Positions 10,384-21,890 of a stretch of DNA of 64,000 bases are shown here, in pieces (position 1 is the stretch's first letter; the number at the start of each line of letters is the position of its first letter). The translations under genes were made by a program, and so were the position numbers. Where the stretch lies: assembly GCF_003473485.1 (NCBI RefSeq), contig NC_053049.1, forward strand, positions 30,773,292-30,837,291, read 5' to 3'. The DNA is from Medicago truncatula. Its lineage: Eukaryota > Streptophyta > Magnoliopsida > Fabales > Fabaceae. The notes under the pieces were generated by a model. That model did not search any database, was not told where the DNA came from, and saw nothing but the letters and a program-made list of their open reading frames with translations.

Positions 10384-11229
10384 CTACATGTTTGAAGTGA
10401 AAGACCAAGAGAGAATGTCATGAGTCTCAACTAAATCCCCAGTAGAAGCAGAGAACCCAATTTCAATCATTTCAGGAAGAAAAGTGGTCAAATCAATATT
10501 ATACACCAAACTAGAATCCCCATTAAATGCTCCCTTTTCAGAATAAGTTACTAACACCTTCAAATTTTTGTCACTAGAATCATACTCTATACGAGCCTTT
10601 CCTACTGTTATATCATCAAAATCATTTAACCATAGTGCATTAGCAACTGATTTAATCGAATTAACATCAATTCCTAAATGAGAACCGATTCCTAAATTTG
10701 ACGAAGGATTTGGATCCCATTCATTTGCAAAACTATCAAATTCAACAAGGACAATTTCTTTGGTATATAAAGCAGTTTCGCGGGTAAACATTCCGAGGAA
10801 TCCACCTTCTGATTTGTTTTTGTTGGGGATTTTGAATTTTGGTGATGCCATAAAGAAAGCAAATCCATCGCCGTGATCTTGTCTACCGTTTGAGTTCACC
10901 GAAAAGGTGAATTCAGTTACGAAACTTGCAACTTTTCCGGTGGTTTGGTCGAAAAGGCGAATTGGTTTTAGCAATCCAAATTGGCCAGCACTGTGTTTGA
11001 GTGGATCACCATAAGCATCTTTTTTAGTTAATTGTATTACTCCATTTTTTAATGTGGCGTCGTTTGCGAAACCGAGTTTTTTTAAAGCTTCGGGTTGAAA
11101 ATTAGGGAAATTGAAGGAAGAGTCGGATTTTACATTGGCAACAAGAATGAGTAAATACATAAAGATTACTATTGAAAGAGAAATAGAGTTTTTGGTTGCA
11201 AAGAGTTTTGGAATAGCATTAATAGTCAT
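10384..11229 (-). CDS. Secreted legume lectin, complete binding site
   Basis: A 281-residue lectin without a kinase domain. The ATG at 11229 begins a hydrophobic signal peptide ending near residue 35 (NVKS before SSFNFPNF); the longer open frame to 11370 adds an implausible leader. The single beta-sandwich domain keeps the sugar and metal residues: GDG Asp121, GG 142-143, VEFD Glu163 and Asp165, Asn169, WDP Asp172, His184. The metal loop carries a longer insert (about 174-183) than its neighbours. Proteins of this class bind glycans in the apoplast or vacuole; specificity cannot be read from the sequence. It lies between the LecRK at 5808 and the plus-strand lectin trio. Confidence 0.9.
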   Translation of the reverse strand: MTINAIPKLFATKNSISLSIVIFMYLLILVANVKSDSSFNFPNFQPEALKKLGFANDATLKNGVIQLTKKDAYGDPLKHSAGQFGLLKPIRLFDQTTGKVASFVTEFTFSVNSNGRQDHGDGFAFFMASPKFKIPNKNKSEGGFLGMFTRETALYTKEIVLVEFDSFANEWDPNPSSNLGIGSHLGIDVNSIKSVANALWLNDFDDITVGKARIEYDSSDKNLKVLVTYSEKGAFNGDSSLVYNIDLTTFLPEMIEIGFSASTGDLVETHDILSWSFTSNM

Positions 11230-11763
11230 GTTTGTGTTGTTAATGATGAAATAAAAGTGTGAATAATGCATGGAAACACAACTAAGGTATATATAGTAGT
11301 TGGTACGTGAAAAACAATCATGCAATATTGATCCAAAAAAATATAGATGCGGAATTTTGGTGTGTCTCAAATAATTGGCTATGCCTAGGACTAAGCATGT
11401 GTGTTGTCTACATATATTTGTACTTATATATTGATATATTGATTTCTAGATTTTAATGTTTAACATTTACCTAGCAAATAATTTTGACAAGATGATAACG
11501 AGGTACTTTTAATCTTTACACTTAGCTTTGTTAAAAAAAAAAAAATCTACACTTAGCAACACGACATGTAAGCAAATGTTAACCTAAACGAGGTTCTTTT
11601 AGTGTAATTTTTCTTTATCAAATAGATTATTAGCTTTTTTAATACATGGCTAAGCAAAATTTTCAGAAGGAGAAAACTTAGTTATTGTGTGTGTTATGTT
11701 GTTTATACCAGTCAGGCTCGTGTATAGTATAAGGCCATTAAGGTTGTAGCCTTACTAATTAAA

Positions 11764-11825
<62 letters not shown>

Positions 11826-12224
11826 CTTAGTATTTAATACGGTAATATTGTGGGTGGTCGATGTGTAGAGTCAGGGGTGGCCTTAAGCATCGGTGAGAGT
11901 GACGGCTGCCCAACGCAACATTTTTTTAAGGGTATAAAAATTATTATTTTTACTTAGTTGTATATTTATATATTACTTTTTAACTCGTTTTGATTAATTC
12001 TATTGAAAAAATTATTTAAAGAACCTTATTTATGAATGGATTTTTTGCAACAAATTTTTTGAAGAAGAAAGGCATTTGAATAATTCAAAGGGCACAACCT
12101 TATTCTTTCACTCATACCAACAAAAGTCTTAGAATCGACCGTGTGTATAGAGTGTGTAGTGTAGTAAACTATGAACTACAATGTTCAATAAATAATGATA
12201 AAATGGAAGAAAAAAAATATTAAT
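11230..12224. other. Intergenic region with a long AT microsatellite
   Basis: No gene is seen. It contains the (TA)n tract at 11772-11822 and low-complexity flanks. The first few hundred bases are the presumed promoter of the minus-strand lectin ending at 11229. Confidence 0.4.
11772..11822. repeat. (TA)n microsatellite
   Basis: About 25 uninterrupted TA units. Confidence 0.95.
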
Positions 12225-12880
12225 GTAATCGTAAGGTTGTTAGAGTGGGGTCTTAATCTCTCAAAGGTAATTGAAACATAAAAGATTTGGTATTCCTAAA
12301 ATGTCATTTAAAGGCTACAACTTTGTTTATAAATCATAGAAGTACATCACATTTTCTTTCTTATCCTAGTAGTTCTACAAATGAGTATCCATATGTCATC
12401 TATCTTATACAAAAGAAAAGAAAAAAAAGTTTATAATGCAACGTTTGAAAAAGAGTGGTCAGTGGTGTCCCCAGGATCACCGTGTGCACCCTTTATTTCT
12501 ATGTTCAGTTATAAGATTCTAGGTATGTCATACTCCTTAGAATTCAAAAGACCATTAATAACTTTTGCATATAAAAATTAAATAGTTCTCGATACATAAT
12601 TGAATAAAAGACTTGGATTGAATTGATCCAACAAATCAATAAAGTTCCATCTTAGAATCTTACCCAAATTACAAAAGAAATAAAACATACTCTAGAGACA
12701 AAAGTGGATGAGAGACTTCTCTGATCTTGATGCTCCTAGATCTTAACTTCTTCTTGAACCGATTTGTTTTGAATGAGAATTTATGAATGAAAGGAATTGT
12801 ATTCCTAGGCTGATTTCCATTTGGATTTGGGTTGAAAATTTCGACTTTTTCCTCAAACCCGCCGCCAAAAACAGCAAAAT
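12225..12880. repeat. Dispersed LTR-like repeat, copy 1
   Basis: Blocks here match 19585-20310 in the same order and orientation: GTGGGGTCTT then CTCTCARAGGTAA, CCTAAAWTGTCATYTAAAGGCT, a pyrimidine-rich stretch, ATTACAAAAGAARTAAAACATAC, and a final TTGATTTCCAYYTGG-like block. The layout and the gypsy gag relic just to the right suggest part of an LTR. No coding sequence is convincing, including a 108-codon open frame to about 13069. Confidence 0.5.
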
Positions 12881-13369
12881 GTTGTTTATTTCACGAAGGT
12901 ACATGCCCCTCGAACATGGCCTAGCGTGTGTCGGGTGTGAGTAAACACATTGCTTTTCAACAATGGTTTGCACACCCTTGGGGCACATTGCAGCACGCCC
13001 GAGGCATACAACACCTTTTTTGAGTGTGTTTCTTGCATTTTCTTTGTCTTTTTTAGTGTGTTTTCTCATCCAAACTCATCTTAGGTCTTGAGACAAAGTT
13101 TCCTCAATTTATAATGTCTACTAAGGCCTCTTGCATCTTCATTTATTGTCTTTCCAATTTTTCATAAGGTGTCTTGCTTTGCCGAATGATTTGATTTTTC
13201 AGTGAAATACAACAAAAACACCTAAGAATTGGTTTACAGAAAACTAGAATTACATGACTCAAAATGAAATAATTACAAAATATCACTTAAACCATATACA
13301 ATTGTTCTAAAACTCCTCTAGTTTGGGTCAAATCATAAGTAAAATGAGTTAAAAATAACATAGGATAGT

Positions 13370-13930
13370 GTCCTCAATTCGAATCTCCATGTTCTTCATA
13401 GCCGCCTCATTGATCTTCTGAGCTTCTTCGCGAGCCTTAGTCGGTCCTTCAATATGACCCTGAGTTATCTTCACATATTGAATGATCATCTCCTCTACTC
13501 AACCTTGGTTACTGATGTTGATTACCTTGAGAAGGGTGATTAGCTTGTGGAGGTTGGAGGGCGTTGTTACTTTTGTAGGAAAAATTCAGATGATCTGTTC
13601 AACCAGGGTTATAAGTATTAGAATACGTATTTCTCTGCTCCCTGATAAAGGATCCCATGTGATTTACTTGTTCTTTTGATGACACCAAACTTGCAGGGAG
13701 ACATTCCCCACTTTCATGACATTGCTTGTACAAATCGCAAGTTGCATTTGTTGAGAGTTGCACCACTTCCCTTGCATCCAACATTTTTGTGAATGTTCTA
13801 GTTGAATACTAAGAAGCTTGTTACTAGAAAGTAAAGCGTCTTGAGTGTTTAGATCAATACATTTCTTCTTAGGGGCATCCTTTTCCTCGATTTGCGGCCG
13901 ATATTCATTCAACGACATGTTGTCATCGAT
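13370..13930 (-). pseudogene. Ty3/gypsy gag relic
   Basis: Minus-strand peptides follow a plant gypsy Gag C-terminal region in order: CDLYKQCHESGECLPASL (a zinc-knuckle-like Cys/His segment), then EQVNHMGSF and NTYSNTYNPG, then PPQANHPSQGNQHQ. Next comes a linker with VEEMIIQYVKITQ and, further on, a KNMEIRIED block. Two frames and several stops are needed, so it is inactive. The repeat at 12225-12880, downstream on this strand, may be its LTR. Confidence 0.6.
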
Positions 13931-14084
13931 CAGCTCTCCGACTTCCTCAACTTCATGACTTCCTCGTACTCAAATTTTTTATCGAATTAAAACATGTACT
14001 TTTTTTTAACGATGACTAAAAACAAAAAATTAATATATTTATAGATACCAAAAATTTATTTAACCCTTCAAAATTTGTTAATAA

Positions 14085-14447
14085 ATCAACTAGACAAAAA
14101 TGTTTTCAAAATATGTATATAGTTGGCAAATGCAACCAACAAATTAAACTTTTATTTACATTGATTGATTGTTACATTTCAATCCTAGGTAAATTGCATT
14201 TAGGGAAACCTGTCTTATACAATGTCCAAAATCACATAGTTATAATCACCATTTTCCTAGTACTATCGAAAGTCAACATTAATGTAAGATGAGATTTAAA
14301 GAATTTTATTTTCTCCGCTGACAAAAAACCTCTACATACCACACACAAAACAGCTCTATACATATATATTTTCCAAAATAAAAAAAAAAACTATATATAT
14401 TATTGAAACTTCAGCTTTCACCATATCTAACAGATTTATAGAGAGCA
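14085..14447 (+). promoter_or_regulatory. Shared upstream block of lectin trio, copy 1
   Basis: This sequence is repeated upstream of the lectins at 17585 and 21891. Shared blocks include AGTTGGCAAATGCAACCAACA, AATGTCCAAAATSACAT, ATCACCATTTTCC and AGTCAACATTAA. A TATA box (CTATATATAT, 14391-14400) lies about 50 bp before the ATG, giving a short leader. Confidence 0.65.
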
Positions 14448-15227
14448 ATGCCTCTGTACAATACAAAACCTGTTTTCTTAATCCTTATTCCACTCCTCAT
14501 GCTGCATCGCAATTCAAATTCATCATTCAAATTCCCAAATGCTTTTGGTCCATATAGAAACGACATCATCACCTACCAAGGTGATGCCGTTGAATCTAAT
14601 GGCACCATTCAACTTACTAATATAGAAAACGATACAAACATGCCTTATAGTGCGGGCAGAGCCTCTTATATTCTTCCAATACGCCTTTGGGACCCCAAAA
14701 TCGGTCTTGCGAATTTTACAACCACATTCTCTTTTCTTGTTACATCGAATGAACAAAGTCCTGGTGTTGGAGTTTCATTTTTCATTGCACCATATCACTC
14801 GAAGATATCAGAATCTTCGAGTGATGGGTATCTTGGTCTTGTGAGTCCCGAGACTGTTTTTAATACCTTTCAAAATCAAATTGTTGCAGTTGAATTCGAC
14901 ACCTTTCAAAATGAGCTGGACCATACAGTTGCGCATGTGGGTATTTATGTAAATTCAAGTAGTTCGGTAACAATGGTAAAATGGGGAATTGACAACGTTG
15001 TGAACTTTTTAACACCGGTGGTTGCTACCGTTAGTTACGAGGCACTTTCACACCAGTTAAATGTAGATTTAAGTTCCTTGAATGGAACTAAAATTAGCCT
15101 CTCTCATGAAATTGATTTGAGGGAAGTTCTGCCCGACGGGGTTAGCGTTGGGTTCTCTGGAGTCACGGGACGAATGGTTGAAACACTCGAGATTCTTTCT
15201 TGGACTTTCAGCTCTAACTTGTATTAG
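14448..15227 (+). CDS. Legume lectin-like secreted protein with altered sugar-binding loops
   Basis: An intact 259-residue frame with signal peptide 1 to about 25, closely related to the lectins at 17585 and 21891 (identical start MPLYNTKPVFLIL). Metal ligands are kept: VEF Glu149, Asp151, Asn155, Asp158, His163. However, the loop Asp of GDG is Val107 (GVGVSFF), the SGG glycine is Asp126 (SSDGYLG), and the WDP tryptophan and proline are Leu and His (ELDHT). Because the frame is open with sensible codons throughout, it may be a neofunctionalised lectin or a very young non-binding copy. It is first in a head-to-tail trio sharing upstream sequence. Confidence 0.88.
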   Translation: MPLYNTKPVFLILIPLLMLHRNSNSSFKFPNAFGPYRNDIITYQGDAVESNGTIQLTNIENDTNMPYSAGRASYILPIRLWDPKIGLANFTTTFSFLVTSNEQSPGVGVSFFIAPYHSKISESSSDGYLGLVSPETVFNTFQNQIVAVEFDTFQNELDHTVAHVGIYVNSSSSVTMVKWGIDNVVNFLTPVVATVSYEALSHQLNVDLSSLNGTKISLSHEIDLREVLPDGVSVGFSGVTGRMVETLEILSWTFSSNLY

Positions 15228-16474
15228 AATTAAATTATGGGAAATGTTTACCTGTGTTTTTGGGGAACTTTTGACAGCTTTGAATGTTAATTCTTTTATT
15301 GAAATATGTGTAATCAATACATTGAAAATTGAAATATTTAAAAATTTTATGAAAAATTTCTTATTTTGGAATCATTTAAGAGTGTTTCGGAAGCAATTGT
15401 TAACAAGACCCTTGGATTAAATAAGAAAAGTACTTTTTGCATCATTTTTGTATCTTTCTGGTCTACGTTATACGAACACTTTGATTTTAGTCCGTCCAAA
15501 TGTATAGTCTGTTTTTAGATTATGTATGCAAATTGAGGATTAGGTTGTTGATAGTTTTACAATTTAGGGATAGTCCACTATTGCTGAAGATCATAATCAA
15601 CAAAATATAGGTCAAGAAAGTGACAATCAAAAAAATTTAGGGATGGTTTTTTTCCCCCTACTACAATGAGCATCATATTCAAGAGATCATAAAAAATTGG
15701 AAAAACAATGATATTGGTAAATTCTTGTCAGAAAAAATCTATTCCAATCCAATCTATTCGTAATTCTCTTGCAGGAAGAAAACATGGGAAGCTTTACGAG
15801 ATTACATATTGGATAAGGAAGAAGACATTATCATATTACAATGGATAAGGAAGAAATATTCATCTATGGGAGGAAGAAGACAGTATCACGGCTTCAAAGA
15901 TTAATAAAAGTGAGGGGAAGCTTTAACAGATTACAATGGCTAAAGAAGAAGACATTGTTAGGGTCAATCAGGATGCAGACATCTATAAGTTTCCTGTTTT
16001 AACAAAATAGATCAAACAAGCACAGCCAATAAAACAAGATAAAGGATAAGAGAGAAAAAATCAGGTCAATATTTGTTCATCCTTCTTATTTTTATGTTTT
16101 CTTGAGAAACAAGTAGCGTCTTTGACTTTCTTGATAAACAAGAGAAAAGTTACAACAAGGTTTTTAGTCACACACAACAATTCTCCTCACCTTGACTATA
16201 AATCAATGGTGATGCAACTTTAATAACCAACCACATTGCTTCTTACCCTTGCATCCATCTACATTATGTACTTCCGCAAGGTTCCACTTCCACCTTTATC
16301 TCTTCAAACCTCGAAATGCCTTCCATTCTCTTCATGATCGTTTCCAAGATGAGATACACCACCTTCTTCCAAACAACACACCACCAGAGCACTTGCATTC
16401 TTGTAGTTCTGTGAGGAAACTATCAATTACACGAAGTCATCATTGCCCTCCCACCCAAGACAATTCTTCTTAAA
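15228..16474. other. Intergenic region, no gene recognised
   Basis: The 3' flank of the lectin is followed by AT-rich DNA. Around 15790-15960 the phrases GGATAAGGAAGAAGACATT, GGATAAGGAAGAAATATTC and GGCTAAAGAAGAAGACATT recur, an imperfect short repeat. A 74-codon open frame at 16249-16473 has no recognisable features. Confidence 0.4.
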
Positions 16475-16843
16475 GTCAATTCTTCTTAAAGTGACTGGTC
16501 TTGTGACACTTGAAGCACTTATACTTCACTTTGTCACCAACCTTTAAGTTTGCAAGGTTTCCCCTACTTCCACCCTTTCCTCTAGACACACTCAAGCCTT
16601 CACCACTATCATCAACCTTCAAGCCCTTCAACTTGGTTAATGCCTTAGTTCTCAGCTCTGCTTGGACTTCCTCCAAAGTGACAATATCTTCTTTCCCATT
16701 GAGCATGGTATTCTTGAAGTGATCACATGATTAAGGTAATGCACACAACAGGAGTAGAGCTTTGTCTTCATCCTCAATTTTCAATCAATGCTCACTAAAT
16801 GATCAAGGATTTTGTTAAACTTCGTCAATTGCTCCATTATAGA
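16475..16843 (-). pseudogene. Ty1/copia gag relic, related to the element at 29.3 kb
   Basis: On the minus strand, peptides parallel the Gag of the complete copia element: EQLTKFNKI, then LLLCALP, then NTMLNGKEDIVTLEEVQAEL, LTKLKGLKVDDSGEGLSVSR and a zinc-knuckle start KCFKCHKTSHFKKN. It is truncated after the third knuckle position and carries stops upstream. No LTRs were found beside it. Confidence 0.8.
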
Positions 16844-17244
16844 TCAATGCTCACCAAATGATCAAGGATTTAACTTTTCTCCATTATAACAAACTTCATT
16901 CTTTGTTATCAAGGATCTATAATGGAGCAAAAATGATCAACGATTTTAACAAACTTCATTTTTTTAAGATGACTAAAAGCAAAATTTGATATATTTATAT
17001 GGACTAAAAACATTTTTAACTTTTCTATATTTAATAATAATGCAACTAAACTCAACTTCGAGGCGAAGTTTGTTAGCAGATAAGCAAACATGGTTGCTCA
17101 TATTTTAGCTAGGGCGGTCTGTTCCTGGGCTAGTCGCCGTTTTTTTATTTTTATCCTTCTTGTATTGAACATTAATTGATTAATGATAATAGTTAACTTT
17201 TGCTTCGGTAAAATTGCATTTAAGCCAAAAATAAAATAATGCAA
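16844..17244. other. Intergenic sequence, nothing recognised
   Basis: An AT-rich stretch between the copia relic and the shared lectin promoter block. A phrase like GATCAATGCTCACCAAATGATCAAGGATTT occurs twice in about 70 bp, a small local duplication at the relic edge. Confidence 0.35.
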
Positions 17245-17584
17245 CAAAACTAAATGTTTTCAAGATGTGTATGTATAGTTGGCAAATGCAACTAACAAAC
17301 TTGTGTATTTACATTGATTAATTGTTCCTACCGTCGTAGATTTCAATCCTATGTAAATTGCATTTACCGAAACTGGTATGCAATGTCCAAAATGACATTG
17401 TTTCAATCACCATTTTCCTTGTTCTATCAAAAGTCAACATTAACATTGTAAGATGATATTAAAGAATTTTATTTTCTTGGCTCAACACAAAAAACTCTAG
17501 CCATATATATTTTCGAAAAAAAAAATTCTATATATAGTATTAGGACTTTACTCTTCTCCACATCTAACAAATTTATAGATAGCC
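17245..17584 (+). promoter_or_regulatory. Shared upstream block of lectin trio, copy 2
   Basis: Homologous to the blocks before 14448 and 21891 (AGTTGGCAAATGCAAC, AATGTCCAAAATGACATTG, ATCACCATTTTCC). The TATA box TATATATA is at 17529-17536, about 50 bp before the ATG. Confidence 0.65.
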
Positions 17585-18367
17585 ATGCCTCTATACAATA
17601 CAAAACCCGTTTTCTTAATCCTTCTTCCACTCCTCATGCTCCATCATAATTGGAATTTATCTTTTGAATTCTCGAATTTTTTTGGTCCATATAGAAACGA
17701 AATCATCACCTACCAAGGTGATGCCATTGCATCAAATGGTACCATTCAACTTACTAAAGTAGAAAACGGCATAAACAAGCCATTTAGTGTTGGCAGAGCC
17801 TCTTATGCTATTCCAATACACCTTTATGACCCTAAAATTGGTCTTGTAAGTTTTACAACCACATTCTCTTTTATTGTAAGATCAAATGGACAAATCGTCG
17901 GAGATGGAATTGCATTTTTCATTGTTGGACCTAATCACTCGAAGATTCCAGAATCTTCGAGTGGTGGGTATCTTGGCCTTTTCAGTCCTGAGACTGCTTT
18001 TAATAGCCTTCAAAATCAAATTGTTGCCGTTGAATTTGATACGTTTGCAAATGAGTGGGACCCACCATATGCGCATGTGGGTATTAATATAAATTCCATT
18101 CGTTCGCTACAAACGGAAAGATGGGGAATTGAGAGTGGTGATAACGTTTTAACAACGGTGGTTGCTACAATTAATTATGATGCTCTTTCACAAAGGTTAA
18201 GCGTTGTTGTAAATTCGGTGAATAGAACTACAATTAGCCTTTCAGAGGTGATTGATTTGAGGGCATTTCTGCCGGAATGGGTTATCGTTGGGTTCTCTGG
18301 TGCCACGGGAGGATTTGTTGAAACACACAAGATTCTTTCTTGGAATTTCAACTCTAGCAAGAATTAG
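17585..18367 (+). CDS. Secreted legume lectin, complete binding site
   Basis: A 260-residue lectin with signal peptide to about residue 25 and mature start near LSFEFSNF. It keeps every classical residue: GDG Asp107, SGG Gly127-128, Glu150, Asp152, Asn156, WDP Asp159, His164, plus a conserved C-terminal GFSGATG loop. The intronless frame and length match the family. It is the middle gene of the trio. Its sugar site is intact, unlike the copy at 14448, so it is the better candidate for a glycan-binding product. Confidence 0.92.
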   Translation: MPLYNTKPVFLILLPLLMLHHNWNLSFEFSNFFGPYRNEIITYQGDAIASNGTIQLTKVENGINKPFSVGRASYAIPIHLYDPKIGLVSFTTTFSFIVRSNGQIVGDGIAFFIVGPNHSKIPESSSGGYLGLFSPETAFNSLQNQIVAVEFDTFANEWDPPYAHVGININSIRSLQTERWGIESGDNVLTTVVATINYDALSQRLSVVVNSVNRTTISLSEVIDLRAFLPEWVIVGFSGATGGFVETHKILSWNFNSSKN

Positions 18368-19584
18368 AATTAAGTAGGAAATGTACCCTACTTCTCTAAC
18401 GAGGGAATTTTCTAACTATTTTTCTTTCATGTGCATACTTGCATATTTTACGAAAATCAAAATAATAAGTTTATAGCATATTGTTGTAACTTTAACTTCA
18501 ATTGTTCCATTTTTTCATTTAAATACTTAAGCATATATTAAATGATTTCAAATCAATCAATAATAACAAGCTTCTGAATGCATTTCCTAAAATTCAATGT
18601 ATGTCATTATCACGCATTGGCGTAGCTTCTGTACATAACAAACATGGAACAAACGAGTTACGTTAACCGTAAAGGCAACATTTCAGCACTTTGGGATTGA
18701 AAAAATAATTGGATTTTGAAAGAAAATGAGACAAAATAAAAAACAAAAAAAAATTAAAAAATTCAAAGGTAAACTCGGACGAGTTTACTCCGAGTTTACA
18801 GGGGTTTACACGTGTTAACTCGGTCAAACTCGTCAAACTTTTCGATTTCACCAAAAATCGAGTTTACCTCCGAGTTTTCACCTTTTTGCCACCTAAAAAC
18901 GTAAATTCGGACGAGTTTACGAATTAACACTCGATTTGTAGAACAGTGGTTCCAATTCTTTTCTTCTCTCTTCAGTATTGTTTTCAACTAATCACAAACA
19001 CAAAATATAGCTGTAGAAAAATTTCACAATTGCATGCGGTTTTAAATCTCAACCATCATTTTCATATTGGTCGGTTAAAATTAAACCTTCACAAAATCAG
19101 TACTAAACAATCTCTACCACTGGCATGTTGGAAGTGTGTGCAATCCGCATCCTAACTAGGCAATTCATTTACCAAGTAATAAAGTGTAAGTAGAGTATCA
19201 TATCAACATGTATTGTTGTTTCAACTAGGCAATTCACGTTACTCATTTAAGAACAGAAAACAATAAATAAAACAATAAAATAAAAGATAAAGAGGGGAGT
19301 TTGTGCAATTTGACCTGTTTGCTCAAAGAAATAGTCTAGAAGTAACATGTTTTTTATTGCAGAATGTTAGTGCATTTAGGATCCTTCGAATCCCCTCTAT
19401 TCATTTGTTGGACTTAAATAATAGTTAAGCATTATTCATGGATTGGTTAAATGTCTTCCATTTAAGTGATGAGTTCATTCGTTTTTATTTCCCTTTAAGC
19501 TGTCAAGTTGCACATGTTGATCAAACAAAGGTGATACGCACGCTACGGTATAGAGTGATCAATCATATAGGGTTTGTACACTTC
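18368..19584. other. Intergenic region, no gene recognised
   Basis: The 3' flank of the lectin, then a stretch at 18765-18930 in which CGAGTTTAC-type words recur in both orientations (a degenerate repeat). Nothing coding is supported. Confidence 0.4.
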
Positions 19585-20310
19585 GTAAGAATTATTAGTG
19601 TGGGGTCTTTCTCTCTCAGAGGTAAGTGAAACAAAAAAGAAGAAGAATTCCTAAATTGTCATCTAAAGGCTCTCCTTAATCTATGAATCTTATAAGTACA
19701 TCAACATACTCTCCATCTCATTAATTCTACAAACGGGCAGTTATATCACGTCTATCTTATCAAGGTTGTACAAAGAGTAAAGTTATTATGCTAGTTCAAT
19801 TACTGTTGTTACTACTATTTCTCTAATTTGGGTAGTTACACCGTTGTCTTAACTACTTCCTGATTCGGGTAGGTTTTCATCAATGTCAGTTATGTCACTG
19901 TCCTTATTATCGTTATCTCAGAGTTGGTTCACTTCGGGTGAAATTAAGAATTTGCATAATAAGATTAAACAGGATTCATAAAATAATTGAATAAAGAAAT
20001 TAAAATAAAAAAATATAAAAAAATAAAATAGATGTTCATCCTAGAACTGTACTCTAATAGAGTTTAGTTACTCATGGTAACTAAAGACAAATTACAAAAG
20101 AAGTAAAACATACCATAGAGACTTAGAGTGAGGAGAAATACTCCTCCCTTGAAGCTTCTAGTTCTTATCTTCCTCTTGAACTGCTTTGTTATGAATAAAA
20201 AAAATTGATTGAGAGGAGTTGTATTTATAGACTTGATTTCCACCTGGGTTTAAGCTTAAAAACTGAGTATTTTCCACTTAAAAGTAGCAAAAATATGACT
20301 GAAAAATATG
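19585..20310. repeat. Dispersed LTR-like repeat, copy 2
   Basis: Collinear with 12225-12880 over several blocks, with an extra central segment (about 19780-20060). No flanking coding domains were found. It is best read as a decayed solo LTR or other dispersed repeat. Confidence 0.5.
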
Positions 20311-21599
20311 CTAAGAATAACGTAAGATGATATGTCATTATTAGTACAATTTTAATCGTCCATATGGTAGATTATTTTAGTAATCTATAAGCGTGGTCCA
20401 TCTAACTAATAACTAATAGATTGGCTTTAAATTAAAGTTGACCTAATATGATGGTTGTTTGGTCTAATGGTAATTAACTTCAATGGGGTCTTATTTTAAA
20501 ATTAAAAATAAGTGATATTCCTCTCTTCTCCCTTTTGAATGCTGGTTACAAAACCGAATTGTAACTAAAAGTATGAAAAGTTGAAAAGGAGTGAAGATCT
20601 TCTTTATTTGGTAAAATAAATGGAGTTTTGCAAGTTTGAGAGAGATATACAAAAAAAATAAAAAAAGATAGTGGGTCCTACCACTAAGTGGGTCCAACCA
20701 TCATTAATTATATTTTACTTTTTTTAAAATTTTATGTGTCTTTGTCTCTCCAAATTGAAGAAATGGAGAAACACGTAAATGGAGAAAATCCTAACCCGTT
20801 GAAAAGAAAAGAGCATTTATTTTTTTCACATAACAGAAATGGGATATTCTACTTTCTCATGACATAAAAGTATTCTCACCATCAAAGGATAAAAAAAAAA
20901 AAAAAAAAAAAAGCAGAGAGGCAAAAGTCAATTACACAAGAGTATTAAAAACATTAAAGAAATTTGCATAACGAGTTCATATATATTTTTCCACTGTATT
21001 CGGGGAGTTCCTTCCATAAGCGTATCCGACTTCCATAAACATATCCGATGAATACTGGGTTCGATTCTTAGGAGAAACAACACTTGGTCAGTGTGCATGT
21101 CTCTACGTCTAAGCCGGATATATCAAGACATAGTGAGAATCATGATATCAACATCTTAAATCAAAATTTGCTAACCGTTGCATGAGAGCATGGTTACCGA
21201 TATATATTATGATTCTCCTTAAAAGAGGATCTTATGAATTTCATGAATTAGAATTAGAATTAGAATTAGAATTTGAATTTAAATTTGAATTTAGGAGATA
21301 TATTAAATGGAACAATTTTGATTCCAGTGTGACTACTTTGATGAATCGTTGAATCAAAATCGTCAATGGTGTTTTGATTTGATTTTTCACTTTACAAAAT
21401 GAGATTCCTTTGATACGAAGGAAATAACAGTTGTGCCCTGAATTTATTTGTGAATTGACCCGTAATGGATTTAAATGTTCATAAGTAGAAATTTGTTACT
21501 GGATATTTCTTCATGGGAAACAAGTTTAGCCCCGAATTAATTTTTATTAGAACTAAATAAAATTTGATATATTTATAGAAACTAAAAACATATAATAAT
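20311..21599. other. Intergenic region with poly(A) tract and small repeats
   Basis: It contains an A-run of about 24 at 20889-20912. A (GAATTA)n-like stretch lies at 21240-21290. A segment near 21055-21120 (GGTTCGATTC, then CAGTGTGCATGTCTCTACG) is shared with 34790-34840 and may be a SINE-like repeat. No gene is seen. Confidence 0.45.
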
Positions 21600-21890
21600 G
21601 TAACCAAACAAAAATGTTTCAAGATATGTATGTATGTATAGTTGGCAAATACAACCAACAAACTGATATGCAATGTCCAAAATGACATTGTTTCAATCAC
21701 CATTTTCCATGTTTATCAAATGTCAACATTAACATTGTAAGATGAGATTCACAGAATTTTATTTTCTTCGCTCGACACAAAAAAACTCTAGCCATAAATA
21801 CAGCTCTATGCATATATATTTTCGAAAAAAAAATCTATATATAGTATCAAGACTTTACCCTTCTTCATGCTAACAAATTTGTAGAAAGCC
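21600..21890 (+). promoter_or_regulatory. Shared upstream block of lectin trio, copy 3 (shortened)
   Basis: Homologous to the blocks before 14448 and 17585 but lacking the middle section between the GGCAAATRCAACCAACAAAC phrase and the AATGTCCAAAATGACATTG phrase. A TATA box (TATATATAG) lies at 21836-21844, about 47-55 bp before the ATG. Confidence 0.6.

Noticed and set aside
12743-13069. 108-codon minus-strand frame
   Set aside because: Lies at the edge of an LTR-like dispersed repeat and shows no domain features.
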